From positions 1 through 25,882 of the forward strand of contig CAZXMB010000014.1 of the NCBI GenBank assembly GCA_964641715.1: a DNA stretch of 25,882 bases, written 5' to 3'. A model generated the notes under the pieces. It was not told where the DNA came from. It made no database searches and saw nothing but the letters and a program-made list of their open reading frames with translations. Numbering within the stretch: the first letter of the stretch is position 1; each line of letters opens with the position of its first letter. Below are positions 7,381-15,688 of the stretch, piece by piece. A program made the position numbers and the translations under genes. This stretch comes from CAZXMB01 sp964641715 (GTDB lineage: Bacteria; Desulfobacterota; BSN033; UBA1163).

Positions 7381-9735
7381 ATGTCCACCCTTCCCGAAAC
7401 CTCCGATCTTCTGAAATCCGTGACCAGACTTTTTGTCTCCTCCCTTCCCCTGGGTGAAAAATTGGGAGGGATCATCGAATCCATTTCGAAAAGTCTTGGT
7501 TCGGACCAATGCCTCCTCCTGACACCCGAAGAGATCGTCCCCCATGGATTTCTCAACCGGGTGGCTCAGGGCAAGAAACCCTTATGGGCCAATGAGACCT
7601 CTGGCCGGGAGAGAGGAGAAGTCCTGCCGGAAGAGAGAGGACTTCTCCAAGAAAGCTTTGGCCTCATCCCCCTCTGGGACGAGGCCACTTTTCGGGGAAT
7701 CCTCCATATCGGTTTTTCAAGGAACCATCCTTTTTCTCCGCAGGAGATTGATCTCTTGCTCCTGGTCGCCAGGGTGCTCCAAACCCTCCTTGGAAATGAG
7801 CAGATCCGCCGGGAAGAAGAGAAGGCCCGAGAGGAGTTGCAGGGGCTTCAGGAGATTGGAAAAGCGATCACCTCCACCCTCAAGTTAGAAGACCTTTTTG
7901 AAACCATCCTCACGACCGGTTTAAAGATCTTTCGTGCGAGGGGAGGGGTCGTGAGGATCGAAGATAAAAAGAAAGGGGAGTTGAAGACCCAGTACAGCAT
8001 CGGGGACTATCACCAGGCCCCGCTTGACAGGAGGATCGCGAAGAGGGTCTTTTTCACAAAAACGCCTCTCTCCCTCAATCGCTCCGGAGAGGGAAACTCT
8101 TTCCTCTCCATCCTCTGTGCCCCTTTTCTCCTGAAGGGAAGGAGTTTCGGAACCCTTACCTTTTATGATAAGGAGACCCATCCCTCCAGATTTGATGAGA
8201 GGGATCTGCATCTCCTGTTGATGGTTTCCCATCAGCTCTCCTATGCTGTTGAGAATGCAATGGCCCAATATGAAATTTCCACACTTGCCCGGGAACAGGA
8301 GAAGAGGGTAAAACAGCTTTCAACCCTCTGGGAGCTCAATAAAGCCCTACTCACCACCGTCCATCTGGAACGTATCCTCCAGATGACTTTGACCGCCATC
8401 ACGATCGGCGACGGATTGGGTTTCAATCGTGCCATGCTCTTTCTGGTCAATGAGAAGACCCGGCGCTTGGAAGGGGCGACGGCAGTGGGTCCGAACAGTG
8501 CGGAGGAGGCAGGGAGAATCTGGTCCGCCCTTTCCCAGAGAAAAGGAAATCCCTCGGAATTGATCACCCAGCTTCAACCCCCTCTGGATAAGGATTCCGT
8601 TTTAAACTCCCTGGTGAAGGGGATCGGGATTCCTCTGGAACAGGAACAATGCCTCCTTTCCCGTACGGTTCTTGAGGGAAGGCCCTTCAACGTCCGTGTC
8701 CCTCAGGCCGAGGAGGGATGGCTTCAGGCCCGATGCGAGAGGGGTTGCCATCTGGGTTCAGAAGTCGGATGTTATGTGAGCGAACATCTCAGCCGCGATC
8801 CCAGAGTATACAGCTTTGCCAGCGTTCCTCTCTGGGGGAAAGGAAAGGTCATCGGGGTGATCCTGGTGGATAACCTTTATAACCAGAATCCCATCACCGA
8901 TGAGGATATCCACTATCTCGCCATGTTCTGCAATCAGGCCGGGTTGGCGATTGAGAATGCAATGCTTTACCGAAATTTAGAAGAAGTCCATCAGAAACTT
9001 AAAGAGACACAGACCTTTCTGCTCCATCAGGAAAAGATGGCAGCCCTGGGTGAGCTTTCCACCTCCGTTGCCCATGAAATCAGAAACCCTCTGGTTTCCA
9101 TCGGGGGGTTTGCCCGGCGCCTCGATCGCATCACCTCTCCGGAAGCCGCAGAGAAGCGATACACTCAGACGATCATGAAAGAGGTCAGAAGGCTCGAAAA
9201 AATTTTGGAACATATCCTTACCTATACCCATGAAGAATCGGTGGCTTTAAAGGAATTGGACCTCCGGGGGATTTTAGAAGAAAGCCTCTCCATGGCATCA
9301 GAGGGATGGGCCAACGGCGGCCTACGGCTGGTCAAGGAGTTTTCCGAGAAGCTTCCCATGGTGAGAGGAAATCATGACCAGCTGAAACAGGCCTTCTTCA
9401 ATCTCATCCATAATGCCTGTGAGTCCATGAACGGGAAGGGATCGCTTTCGGTCCGGATTCACCCCGTTTCAAAGAATGGTTCTTCCTTTGTGAGGGTGGA
9501 GGTGGAGGATACGGGAGCGGGAATCGATCCTGAAAATCTCCATAATATCTTCAACCCTTTCTATTCGACGAAGGAAAACCGTTTGGGATTGGGCCTCCCC
9601 ATCATTCACAAGATCGTGACGTCCCATCAAGGCCAGATTGAAGTGGATAACCAGCCCGGAAGGGGGGCGACCTTCATCATCACCCTTCCGGCACAGGAGG
9701 AAAAGGGGAATGAAAAAGATTTTGGTGGTCGATGA
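7381..9735 (+). CDS. Cytoplasmic multi-GAF sensor histidine kinase
   Basis: A 784-residue kinase with no membrane segment. In order: GAF-like domain about 20-137, coiled linker, GAF 165-292, linker, a longer GAF 320-528, coiled linker, HisKA dimerisation domain 545-620 and HATPase_c 660-770. The phosphoacceptor is H565 (TSVAHEIRNPL). The N-box is HNACESMNG (677-685), G1 is EDTGAGID (709-716), the F-box is FNPFYSTK and G2 is GLGLP. The third GAF carries an insert with C424, C452, C456 and C464 (RCERGC...GC), suggesting a metal or redox input. The 3' end overlaps the response-regulator gene by 26 bp, which indicates translational coupling. The signal sensed is unknown. Confidence 0.92.
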   Translation: MSTLPETSDLLKSVTRLFVSSLPLGEKLGGIIESISKSLGSDQCLLLTPEEIVPHGFLNRVAQGKKPLWANETSGRERGEVLPEERGLLQESFGLIPLWDEATFRGILHIGFSRNHPFSPQEIDLLLLVARVLQTLLGNEQIRREEEKAREELQGLQEIGKAITSTLKLEDLFETILTTGLKIFRARGGVVRIEDKKKGELKTQYSIGDYHQAPLDRRIAKRVFFTKTPLSLNRSGEGNSFLSILCAPFLLKGRSFGTLTFYDKETHPSRFDERDLHLLLMVSHQLSYAVENAMAQYEISTLAREQEKRVKQLSTLWELNKALLTTVHLERILQMTLTAITIGDGLGFNRAMLFLVNEKTRRLEGATAVGPNSAEEAGRIWSALSQRKGNPSELITQLQPPLDKDSVLNSLVKGIGIPLEQEQCLLSRTVLEGRPFNVRVPQAEEGWLQARCERGCHLGSEVGCYVSEHLSRDPRVYSFASVPLWGKGKVIGVILVDNLYNQNPITDEDIHYLAMFCNQAGLAIENAMLYRNLEEVHQKLKETQTFLLHQEKMAALGELSTSVAHEIRNPLVSIGGFARRLDRITSPEAAEKRYTQTIMKEVRRLEKILEHILTYTHEESVALKELDLRGILEESLSMASEGWANGGLRLVKEFSEKLPMVRGNHDQLKQAFFNLIHNACESMNGKGSLSVRIHPVSKNGSSFVRVEVEDTGAGIDPENLHNIFNPFYSTKENRLGLGLPIIHKIVTSHQGQIEVDNQPGRGATFIITLPAQEEKGNEKDFGGR

Positions 9736-10066
9736 CGAGGAGAGCATTCGTTTCCTCTATAAGGAGGAATTGGAGGACGAAGGGTTTGTGGTGGAGATCG
9801 CTAAAGACGGAGAAGAGGCCCTTGCCCAGCTTCCCCTCTTCAAACCGGACCTCATCACCCTCGACATCAAGATGCCCGGAATGGATGGGATTGAGGCCCT
9901 CAAACAGATCCGGGGCATTGAAAGACAGGTCCCCATCGTGATGTGTTCCGCTTACGGGGAGTACAAACAGGACCTGACCACCTGGGCCTCGGATGCCTAT
10001 GTGGTCAAGTGCGCTGATCTGACCGAATTAAAAAATACGATTCGAAGGCTTTTGGGGCTCTTATGA
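9710..10066 (+). CDS. Single-domain response regulator (receiver only)
   Basis: A 118-residue CheY-like receiver with no output domain. The acidic pocket is D8/D9 (VVDDEES), the phospho-acceptor is D52 (ITLDIKMPG), and S80 and K100 (YVVK) are the conserved switch residues. It would take phosphate from the kinase encoded just upstream, and must act through protein contacts or a phosphorelay. The start at 9710 lies inside the kinase gene and has an AGGAGG site 9 bp upstream; an upstream in-frame ATG at 9638 is rejected because it would add residues outside the receiver fold. The stop overlaps the galU start as ATGA, so kinase, regulator and galU are translationally linked. Confidence 0.93.
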   Translation: MKKILVVDDEESIRFLYKEELEDEGFVVEIAKDGEEALAQLPLFKPDLITLDIKMPGMDGIEALKQIRGIERQVPIVMCSAYGEYKQDLTTWASDAYVVKCADLTELKNTIRRLLGLL

Positions 10067-10920
10067 AAGTGAAAAAGGCCGTTATTCCGGCAGCCGGTTT
10101 CGGAACCCGATTCCTTCCTGCCACAAAGGTGGTGCCGAAGGAGTTACTTCCCATTGTGGATAAGCCCACGATCCAGTATATCATGGAGGAGGTGGCCCGC
10201 TCGGGAATCGAAGAGGTCATCCTCATCACCGGGAGGGAAAAGGGATCGATCGAGGATCACTTCGACACCTCCACCGAGCTGGAGAACTACCTCAGGAAGA
10301 AAGGCAGAAACGATCTCCTGCGGATGGTCCGGAAGATCGCTGAGATGGTGACCCTTGTGGCGGTCAGGCAGAAAGAGCCCCTGGGATTGGGGGATGCCAT
10401 TCTCTGTGCTAAAAAGATCGTGGGAAAAGAGCCTTTTGCTGTCCTGCTGGGCGATGATCTCATCGATGCCGAAACTCCCTGCATCCGCCAGATGATTGAC
10501 CTCTACCAAAAACTGGATGGTGCCCTGCTGGCAATCCAGAGGGTTCCCAGATCGGAGACCCACCTCTACGGGATTATCAGGGGGAAGAAGGTGGAGGACC
10601 GAATCTACCGGGTGGAGGAGATGGTTGAGAAACCGAAGCCGGGCAAGGCCCCCTCGAACCTGGCGATCATCGGAAGGTATATCCTCCCCCCTCAAATTTT
10701 TGATATCCTCGAGAAGGTCAGGCCGGATGGAAGAGGTGAAGTTCAACTGACCGAGGGTCTGAAAGTACTGAGTCAGGGTCTGCCTGTCTTTGGGTATGAA
10801 TTCATTGGGGATCGGTACGATGCCGGAGATAAGTTGGGTTACCTTCAGGCCAACCTCTTCTTCGGTTTAAAACATCCCGAGTTGGGTCCCAAACTGAAAC
10901 GTTTTTTAAAAAAGTTGTAA
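10063..10920 (+). CDS. galU: UTP--glucose-1-phosphate uridylyltransferase
   Basis: Makes UDP-glucose from UTP and glucose-1-phosphate (EC 2.7.7.9), the precursor for polysaccharide synthesis and the co-substrate of GalT. At 285 residues it has the usual GalU length. The nucleotide-binding loop is at 10-22 (AAGFGTRFLPATK), followed by the conserved VPKELLPIVDKPTIQY. Also seen are EQKEPLG-like RQKEPLGLGDAI, LLGDDLI, and MVEKPKPGKAPSNLAIIGRYI, all GalU hallmarks. The start overlaps the response-regulator stop by 4 bp (ATGA). It closes the galT-kinase-regulator-galU block. tRNA-Ala follows after 30 bp with no clear terminator between. Confidence 0.95.
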   Translation: MKVKKAVIPAAGFGTRFLPATKVVPKELLPIVDKPTIQYIMEEVARSGIEEVILITGREKGSIEDHFDTSTELENYLRKKGRNDLLRMVRKIAEMVTLVAVRQKEPLGLGDAILCAKKIVGKEPFAVLLGDDLIDAETPCIRQMIDLYQKLDGALLAIQRVPRSETHLYGIIRGKKVEDRIYRVEEMVEKPKPGKAPSNLAIIGRYILPPQIFDILEKVRPDGRGEVQLTEGLKVLSQGLPVFGYEFIGDRYDAGDKLGYLQANLFFGLKHPELGPKLKRFLKKL

Positions 10921-10950
10921 TTTCCTATACGGACTTCTTGTTTTAAATGT

Positions 10951-11026
10951 GGGGCAGTAGCTCAGCTGGGAGAGCGCCAGAATCGCACTCTGGAGGTCGC
11001 CGGTTCGATCCCGGTCTGCTCCACCA
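10951..11026 (+). tRNA. tRNA-Ala (anticodon CGC)
   Basis: A complete 76-nt cloverleaf including encoded CCA. The acceptor stem GGGGCAG pairs with CTGCTCC and contains the G3:U70 wobble pair that is the main alanine identity element. The D arm is GCTC...GAGC. The anticodon stem CCAGA/TCTGG closes the loop ATCGCAC, with CGC at 10984-10986 reading codon GCG. The T arm is GCCGG-TTCGATC-CCGGT. No intron is seen. It sits between galU and the MBL-fold gene on the same strand. Confidence 0.97.
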
Positions 11027-11046
11027 GGAAATTAGGAAGAGAGGCG

Positions 11047-11961
11047 ATGAGAGTTCGGAGACCGGGGAAGGTGAGGGACCGAATCTGGTTTTTGGGCCGG
11101 GAGGAGTCAGGAGTCTATCTTCTGGAAGGGGACGACAGTTCCATGATCATCAGCGGGGGAATGAGTTACATTGTTCCGGATGTCCTTGAGCAGTTTGAAA
11201 AATTCGGGATTAATGAGAAGAGGATTCAGAAGATTCTGATTCTCCATTCCCATTTCGATCATGTGGGAATCATTCCCTTCTTCAAACGCCATTATCCGGA
11301 GGTCGTGGTTTACGGTTCCGAAAGGGCGTGGGAGATCCTCCGGATGGAGAAAGCCATCCTCACGATCAACGACTTCAGCCGAAAGGTTTCGAGGAGGGTG
11401 GGGAGGGAAGAGGTTTATTCAAAGTTCGATATCGAATGGAGGGAGGATGTCGCTGGAAAGGCGGTACGAGAAGGGGACCGAATCGACCTCGGTGGCTTAA
11501 AGGTTTCGATTCTTGAAACTCCGGGTCATTCCTCCTGTTGTATTGCAGGCTATGTCCCCGAGTTGAGGACCCTCTTTCCAACCGATGGAGGAGGGATTCC
11601 GTTCGATCACACGATCATCACTTCCGGAAATTCGAATTACACAAAATATCAGGAGAGCCTTGAGAAGTTAAAGCCCCTTGAAGTGGAATATTACTGTGCG
11701 GATCATTACGGATATGTGATGGGTGAGGAGGCGAAAGAATTCATCCCGAAGACGATTGAGATGGCCAAGGAAAAAAGGGCACAGATGGAGGAGGCCTATC
11801 GATCAACCCTGAACATTGATGAGGCCGCAAAGAGACTGATCGGCTCTTTTTATAATGAGAATCCCTCTTATTTTCTTTCTCCCGAAATCTTTTTTGATGT
11901 CTATCGGCAGATGGTCCGTCACCTTGCCGGTGTCATGGAAGGAAAGACTCAGGCGGATTGA
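11047..11961 (+). CDS. MBL-fold metallo-hydrolase
   Basis: A 304-residue metallo-beta-lactamase-fold protein. The metal-binding HxHxDH motif is at 67-72 (LHSHFDHVG). Further ligands are likely in TPGHSS (second histidine), PTDGGG (bridging aspartate) and CADHYG (last histidine). Residues 85-190 form a cap-like insertion and the last 70 residues are helical, a layout seen in uncharacterised single-domain MBL hydrolases. The substrate is not predictable; flavodiiron and glyoxalase II types are less likely because their extra domains or motifs are missing. A GGAAGAGAGG ribosome site precedes the ATG. It ends tail-to-tail with the PilZ gene, overlapping by 13 bp. Confidence 0.88.
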   Translation: MRVRRPGKVRDRIWFLGREESGVYLLEGDDSSMIISGGMSYIVPDVLEQFEKFGINEKRIQKILILHSHFDHVGIIPFFKRHYPEVVVYGSERAWEILRMEKAILTINDFSRKVSRRVGREEVYSKFDIEWREDVAGKAVREGDRIDLGGLKVSILETPGHSSCCIAGYVPELRTLFPTDGGGIPFDHTIITSGNSNYTKYQESLEKLKPLEVEYYCADHYGYVMGEEAKEFIPKTIEMAKEKRAQMEEAYRSTLNIDEAAKRLIGSFYNENPSYFLSPEIFFDVYRQMVRHLAGVMEGKTQAD

Positions 11962-12344
11962 TCCATTGAAACTTCAAGGTTATCCAATCTGAATTCGCCG
12001 GAGAGCAGCTGAGTGAGTTTCCAGTAATCCTCCTTCAATATCTCCACAAATTTTAATCCGTATCGATAACCTATTAAGTCGGAGTCTTCAGGTTGATCCT
12101 TCCATACAATTTCAGCCGATACATTAAAGTTTGAAAGCTCATATTCTCTGGGGAATAAGACGGCGATATTGAGCATGGTACCGATCGGCAGGTCTCTGAT
12201 GGAATGCAGTAGAAGCCCTGTCTCGCTTACATTGATAACCAGCCCTCCATGGGCTTTCGGAAAATCTACCATTCGATATTCGAGAGGCAGATCCATCATC
12301 ATTCTGGGAGATCTTCTTCTATCCAAATTACCGTTTAATTTCAT
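11949..12344 (-). CDS. PilZ-domain protein (likely c-di-GMP binding)
   Basis: A 131-residue single PilZ domain. The two c-di-GMP contact motifs are both intact: RxxxR at R10-R14 (RRRSPR) and (D/N)xSxxG at N38-S40-G43 (NVSETG). The rest shows the beta-barrel pattern and a C-terminal helix (DYWKLTQLL). It probably acts as a c-di-GMP receptor that controls another protein by contact. The ATG at 12344 is chosen because AGGGGAAG precedes it and the PilZ motif begins just after; an in-frame start at 12425 would add 27 unrelated residues. Its 3' end overlaps that of the convergent MBL gene. No diguanylate cyclase is encoded nearby. Confidence 0.85.
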   Translation of the reverse strand: MKLNGNLDRRRSPRMMMDLPLEYRMVDFPKAHGGLVINVSETGLLLHSIRDLPIGTMLNIAVLFPREYELSNFNVSAEIVWKDQPEDSDLIGYRYGLKFVEILKEDYWKLTQLLSGEFRLDNLEVSMDQSA

Positions 12345-12566
12345 CTTCTTCCCCTTTATAGAATGAATTTGAAAAAATGAAGTGACATGACACATCTCTC
12401 GCAAATCAATTAAATCATTCTGCATTTTTAATGCCGAAGGGGAAGAAAAATATAAGCTATTATTATTACGGTATTTTTTAATTCCGCCTTCGGATCGGGC
12501 GTTTTAAAGGAGCAAATTTTTGTTAACTCCTCCGCATTTTTTGTCAGCCTTTGCCTGTGCATTCCC

Positions 12567-12595
12567 TTGACACTTATCTTTGAGTGGCCTACGAT
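12567..12595 (+). promoter_or_regulatory. Sigma-70-type promoter for the MFS gene
   Basis: A perfect -35 TTGACA (12567-12572) and a -10 TACGAT (12590-12595, 4 of 6 matches) are separated by exactly 17 bp, and the ATG of the transporter follows 25 bp after the -10. The remainder of the 276-bp gap between the PilZ and MFS starts (12345-12620) is AT-rich and shows no gene. Confidence 0.6.
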
Positions 12596-12620
12596 TCTGA
12601 TGACCTTATCATGGTGATGG

Positions 12621-13781
12621 ATGAAACCTTCGATATCCGGACCCGCTCAACGTAACCTTCTCTTCATCTCCTTTTCACAGCTGGGGGCGGCTTTCTCCTT
12701 CAGCTTCGTCAATATCTTTCTGCCCTTTTACATTTACAGGATTAGTCCTTATTCCATTCAGGAGACCCTTCTCTGGATCGGACTGATTCTCGGTTCCACC
12801 GGTTTAGTCACCGCCTTCACCTCTCCCTTCTGGGGCTCCCTCACACACCATTACAGTCCCAAGATGCTCTACCTCAGGGGCTTCATCGTCCACTCGATCC
12901 TGATATTCGCCATGGGGCTCACCACCAACCTCCACCTTTTACTCATCCTCAGAATAGCCCAGGGATTGGTGGGAGGCATCTCCACCATCGGGTTTATCAT
13001 TATCTCGTCTTCCTCTTTGAAAGAAAGATTGTCCTTTGACATGGGGGTCTACCAGTCTTCCATGACCTTGGGTCAATTAGTGGGTCCTCCTCTGGGATCT
13101 CTTGCTGCAGGGACCCTGGGCTTTAAAGGTGCTTTCTTTGCCGCTTCGATAATGCTATTCACCTCTTTCCTCTTTTGCTACCTCTATGTAACGGATGTGC
13201 CTCAACTGCCGAAAGAAAAGAAGGCCGTAACTCGTACCCCGATCGAGAAAAGAGTCCTCGTCGGATGGATGGTCTGTTTTATGGCTCAGGTCCAGCTCAT
13301 GTTCTTGCCGAGCATCCTTCCGAATGTCCTGAAACAGTTTGGACTGGAGCAGACCGTAGCCTTGAAGCTGGCCGGAACCGTGGTGATGCTTTATACGGCG
13401 ACGGCACTGATCGGCACCTATGTCTGGAGCTGGCTATCGAGGAGAGCGGGGGTTCCGAGGATGGTCATGATCCTCTTTGCTCTGGGGATCCTTTTTCAGT
13501 CACTCCTCGTCTTTTGCAGGGGATTGGTTGACTTTACCGCTATCCGCATGATTCAAACGGGATTCATTGCGGCGACCATTCCTCTGGTCATGTCCATATT
13601 TGCGAGCGAGCCAAGAGGGGGAGTGATCGGTTTTCTCAATTCAGCAAGGTTTGCAGGGATGGCCCTGGGTCCCTTTATTGCCACCTCCGTGCTGGCCTTT
13701 TCCAGCCTTCCGGTCCTTTTTCTTATGATCAGCGGCCTGAGCCTTTTCGTTCTCTTTGGCTTCCGGCTCTTTTTTAAATAG
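12621..13781 (+). CDS. Major facilitator superfamily (MFS) transporter
   Basis: A 386-residue inner-membrane protein with about 12 hydrophobic helices in two halves, the standard MFS length. The family A-motif region between helices 2 and 3 appears as SPFWGSLTHHYSPKMLYLRG, a loose match to GxxxDRxGRR. The central loop (about 190-205, PKEKKAVTRTPIEKR) is basic and cytoplasmic. Helix patterns resemble the DHA1-type drug or metabolite exporters, but nothing fixes the substrate. It stands alone, with its own promoter-like sequence upstream. The ATG has a weak ribosome site; no better start is present and the protein begins in the usual way just before helix 1. It converges on the phosphoesterase gene with a 29-bp gap. 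Confidence 0.88.
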   Translation: MKPSISGPAQRNLLFISFSQLGAAFSFSFVNIFLPFYIYRISPYSIQETLLWIGLILGSTGLVTAFTSPFWGSLTHHYSPKMLYLRGFIVHSILIFAMGLTTNLHLLLILRIAQGLVGGISTIGFIIISSSSLKERLSFDMGVYQSSMTLGQLVGPPLGSLAAGTLGFKGAFFAASIMLFTSFLFCYLYVTDVPQLPKEKKAVTRTPIEKRVLVGWMVCFMAQVQLMFLPSILPNVLKQFGLEQTVALKLAGTVVMLYTATALIGTYVWSWLSRRAGVPRMVMILFALGILFQSLLVFCRGLVDFTAIRMIQTGFIAATIPLVMSIFASEPRGGVIGFLNSARFAGMALGPFIATSVLAFSSLPVLFLMISGLSLFVLFGFRLFFK

Positions 13782-13810
13782 GCCTTGATCAGGCGGCGGG
13801 GGTTCGGAGT

Positions 13811-14914
13811 TCAGAGAAAGGTGATCAGGACGATTTCCGGTTGGGTGTCAATACGCATGGGAGGACCCCAGGTGCCGGCCCCGCTTGAGGTATAAACCAG
13901 GAGGTCACCAAACCATTTCAGTCCATAGTCGTATCCCCCGTAGACCCAGGAGGTGATGAAACGGAAGAGAAAGACCTGTCCATGGTGAGTATGGCCCGAG
14001 AGCTGGAGGGTGATCCCCTGATCCTCAGCCACCCGCAGATGGAGAGGGGCATGTTTCAGCAGGATGCTTGGCTTGTGGCGGTTAATCCCCATCTTCTTCA
14101 GGATGGTCCTGAAATCCTCTTCCCTTCTCGTCTCCCTGTAATCGACCCCGATGATCTGCAAACCGTCCAGCTCAACCCTTTCATTATTCAAGACACGGAT
14201 TCCTGCTCGGCGAATGGCCCGGAGAAAAGGAGTATTGTCGTAAAACTCTTCGTGATTCCCGGTGATGAAATAGATCCCGTAAGGAGCAGAGAGGTGAGAG
14301 AAAGGCTCAATGGCCTGATCCAGATCCGCGGCCATCCTGTCATAGAGGTCCCCACCGATGAAAATGATGTCCGGCTGCAAGCGGCGAATCCTTTGGACAA
14401 TCTTTCGGGAGAAATCGTGGTTTCTGATCTGGCCCAGATGGGTGTCACTTACCCAGAGGGCTGTTTTTCCCTTCCATTGATCGGGGAGGCCTGGGAGCGA
14501 AAGGTTCATTCGGGTGATGCGAATCACTCCCGAATTGATGAATCCATAGAGACTTGCGATCAGAGCGATGCCCATCAGAGTCGTGATCAGAATTTTCCGG
14601 TTCAAAGATAAGCGGGATAAATGGGCCAGGCCGTAGAGGACCCAGCTGAGGATCGATCCGAGAAAGAGGAGGTAGAAGATCCCAAACCAGGAGGCAGCAC
14701 CGATGTAGAGATACCTCAGCAGGGGGTCGAAAGAACGGAAGGTGAGGAAGAAGGTTCCCGCGGGGCTGATGGATAGTAGAAACATCACTATACGAAGGAC
14801 CGGGAGGACCGATGAATGGGTCAGATCAAAAAAGTGTTTTAAGGTTCGGTAGAGTAACCAATGGCCAAAAAAGAGGATCGACTGAATGATGCTGACAAAG
14901 AGGACGAACCGCAT
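13811..14914 (-). CDS. Membrane-anchored metallophosphoesterase (YkuE/YaeI-like)
   Basis: A 367-residue protein with about four hydrophobic helices in residues 1-130, then a calcineurin-like phosphoesterase domain. All metal-site motifs are present: D157-x-H159 (SDTHLG), GGDLYD (D189), GNHE (N220, H221), H288 (LLKHAP) and GHTHHGQ (H308, H310). Relatives such as YkuE and YaeI act on lipid-linked or membrane phosphoesters (for example UDP-diacylglucosamine or related lipids), so an envelope-lipid role is plausible but not proven. No ribosome site precedes the ATG, and a perfect TATAAT ends 12 bp before it, so the mRNA may be nearly leaderless. Confidence 0.9.
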   Translation of the reverse strand: MRFVLFVSIIQSILFFGHWLLYRTLKHFFDLTHSSVLPVLRIVMFLLSISPAGTFFLTFRSFDPLLRYLYIGAASWFGIFYLLFLGSILSWVLYGLAHLSRLSLNRKILITTLMGIALIASLYGFINSGVIRITRMNLSLPGLPDQWKGKTALWVSDTHLGQIRNHDFSRKIVQRIRRLQPDIIFIGGDLYDRMAADLDQAIEPFSHLSAPYGIYFITGNHEEFYDNTPFLRAIRRAGIRVLNNERVELDGLQIIGVDYRETRREEDFRTILKKMGINRHKPSILLKHAPLHLRVAEDQGITLQLSGHTHHGQVFLFRFITSWVYGGYDYGLKWFGDLLVYTSSGAGTWGPPMRIDTQPEIVLITFL

Positions 14915-14926
14915 AAGGGTTCAAAA

Positions 14927-14932
14927 ATTATA
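14927..14932 (-). promoter_or_regulatory. Consensus -10 box (TATAAT) for the metallophosphoesterase gene
   Basis: On the minus strand TATAAT occurs 12 bp before the start codon. No good -35 is seen 16-18 bp further upstream. Transcription from it would begin about 5-7 nt before the ATG, leaving no room for a Shine-Dalgarno site. Confidence 0.4.
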
Positions 14933-15039
14933 ATGGATAAATCTCCGATTCGCCATGGGACCTTTCATCTTTGAAAAGATGGCGGAAGTGGTCAGGGGAT
15001 TGTATCATACCCTGCTGGAATTATAGAAAGGAGTTCTTG

Positions 15040-15627
15040 ATGTCCAGAGAGATCAAACTTCCCAGGCCAAATGAAAAAGGGTTGATCTCCGTCGAAGAGA
15101 CGCTTCACCAGAGGAGATCCATCAGGGATTATCAGAAGGGCTCCCTGAGCCTTGGAGAGGTTTCACAGCTTCTTTGGTCAGGGGCGGGCAGGAATCTCTA
15201 CCGGAGGACCACCCCTTCTGCCGGGGCCACTTATCCGCTGGAGGTCTATCTGGTTGCGGGAGAAGTCGAAGGCATTGAACCCGGGCTCTATCACTATTCC
15301 TCCTCAAGGCACAGCCTTGAAAGGATGAAAGAGGAGGATATTCGAAAAAGATTGTGCCGGGCCGCTCTGGAACAGAGGATGATTGAGAGGGCACCCGTCA
15401 GTCTCATCATCGCTGCCGACTCTAAAAGGACAACCGGGCATTACGGTCAGAGGGGCATGCGCTATGTCCATATGGAAGCGGGCCATGCGGGGCAGAATAT
15501 TTCCCTTCAAGCGGTGGCCTTAAACTTAGGGACAGTAATGATCGGAGCTTTTGACGATCAGCAGGTGAAGGAGATTTTGGGGATCAAGGAGGATCCTCTC
15601 TATGTCATTCCAGCAGGAAGGATATGA
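15040..15627 (+). CDS. SagB-type nitroreductase-family oxidoreductase
   Basis: A 195-residue FMN-dependent oxidoreductase. The N-terminal flavin-binding RRSIRDY is at 25-31, followed by LSLGEVSQLLWSGAG and TTPSAGATYPLEVYLV (57-72), which mark the SagB/thiazole-oxidase-like branch of the nitroreductase superfamily. GLYHY (82-86) and the closing PLYVIPAGR are also typical. Members of this branch include azoline oxidases of peptide natural products, but no YcaO, precursor peptide or maturation gene lies nearby, so a stand-alone redox role is more likely. The ATG at 15040 has an AAAGGAG site 6 bp upstream; an in-frame start at 14971 would add 23 atypical residues. It is divergent from the phosphoesterase gene. 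Confidence 0.87.
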   Translation: MSREIKLPRPNEKGLISVEETLHQRRSIRDYQKGSLSLGEVSQLLWSGAGRNLYRRTTPSAGATYPLEVYLVAGEVEGIEPGLYHYSSSRHSLERMKEEDIRKRLCRAALEQRMIERAPVSLIIAADSKRTTGHYGQRGMRYVHMEAGHAGQNISLQAVALNLGTVMIGAFDDQQVKEILGIKEDPLYVIPAGRI

Positions 15628-15688
15628 GGGGGTCCGACCAAACAGACTCAGACTTCGGATACATGAAATGGGTGGGAAGAAGGGGTTC

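Noticed and set aside
10951..11026. tRNA gene as an attachment site for an integrated element
   Set aside because: No integrase and no repeat of the tRNA 3' end were seen nearby, and flanking genes look like core chromosome.
13782..13810. Terminator between the convergent MFS and phosphoesterase genes
   Set aside because: The only stem (GCCT/AGGC) is 4 bp and has no U-rich tail on either strand.
13982..14611. 209-codon open frame on the plus strand
   Set aside because: It is antisense to the phosphoesterase gene, whose metal-binding motifs are all intact; the plus-strand translation shows no recognisable domain.
15040..15627. Azoline-peptide (TOMM) biosynthesis locus suggested by the SagB-type enzyme
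   Set aside because: No YcaO cyclodehydratase, precursor peptide or dedicated exporter lies next to it, and the neighbouring genes are unrelated.
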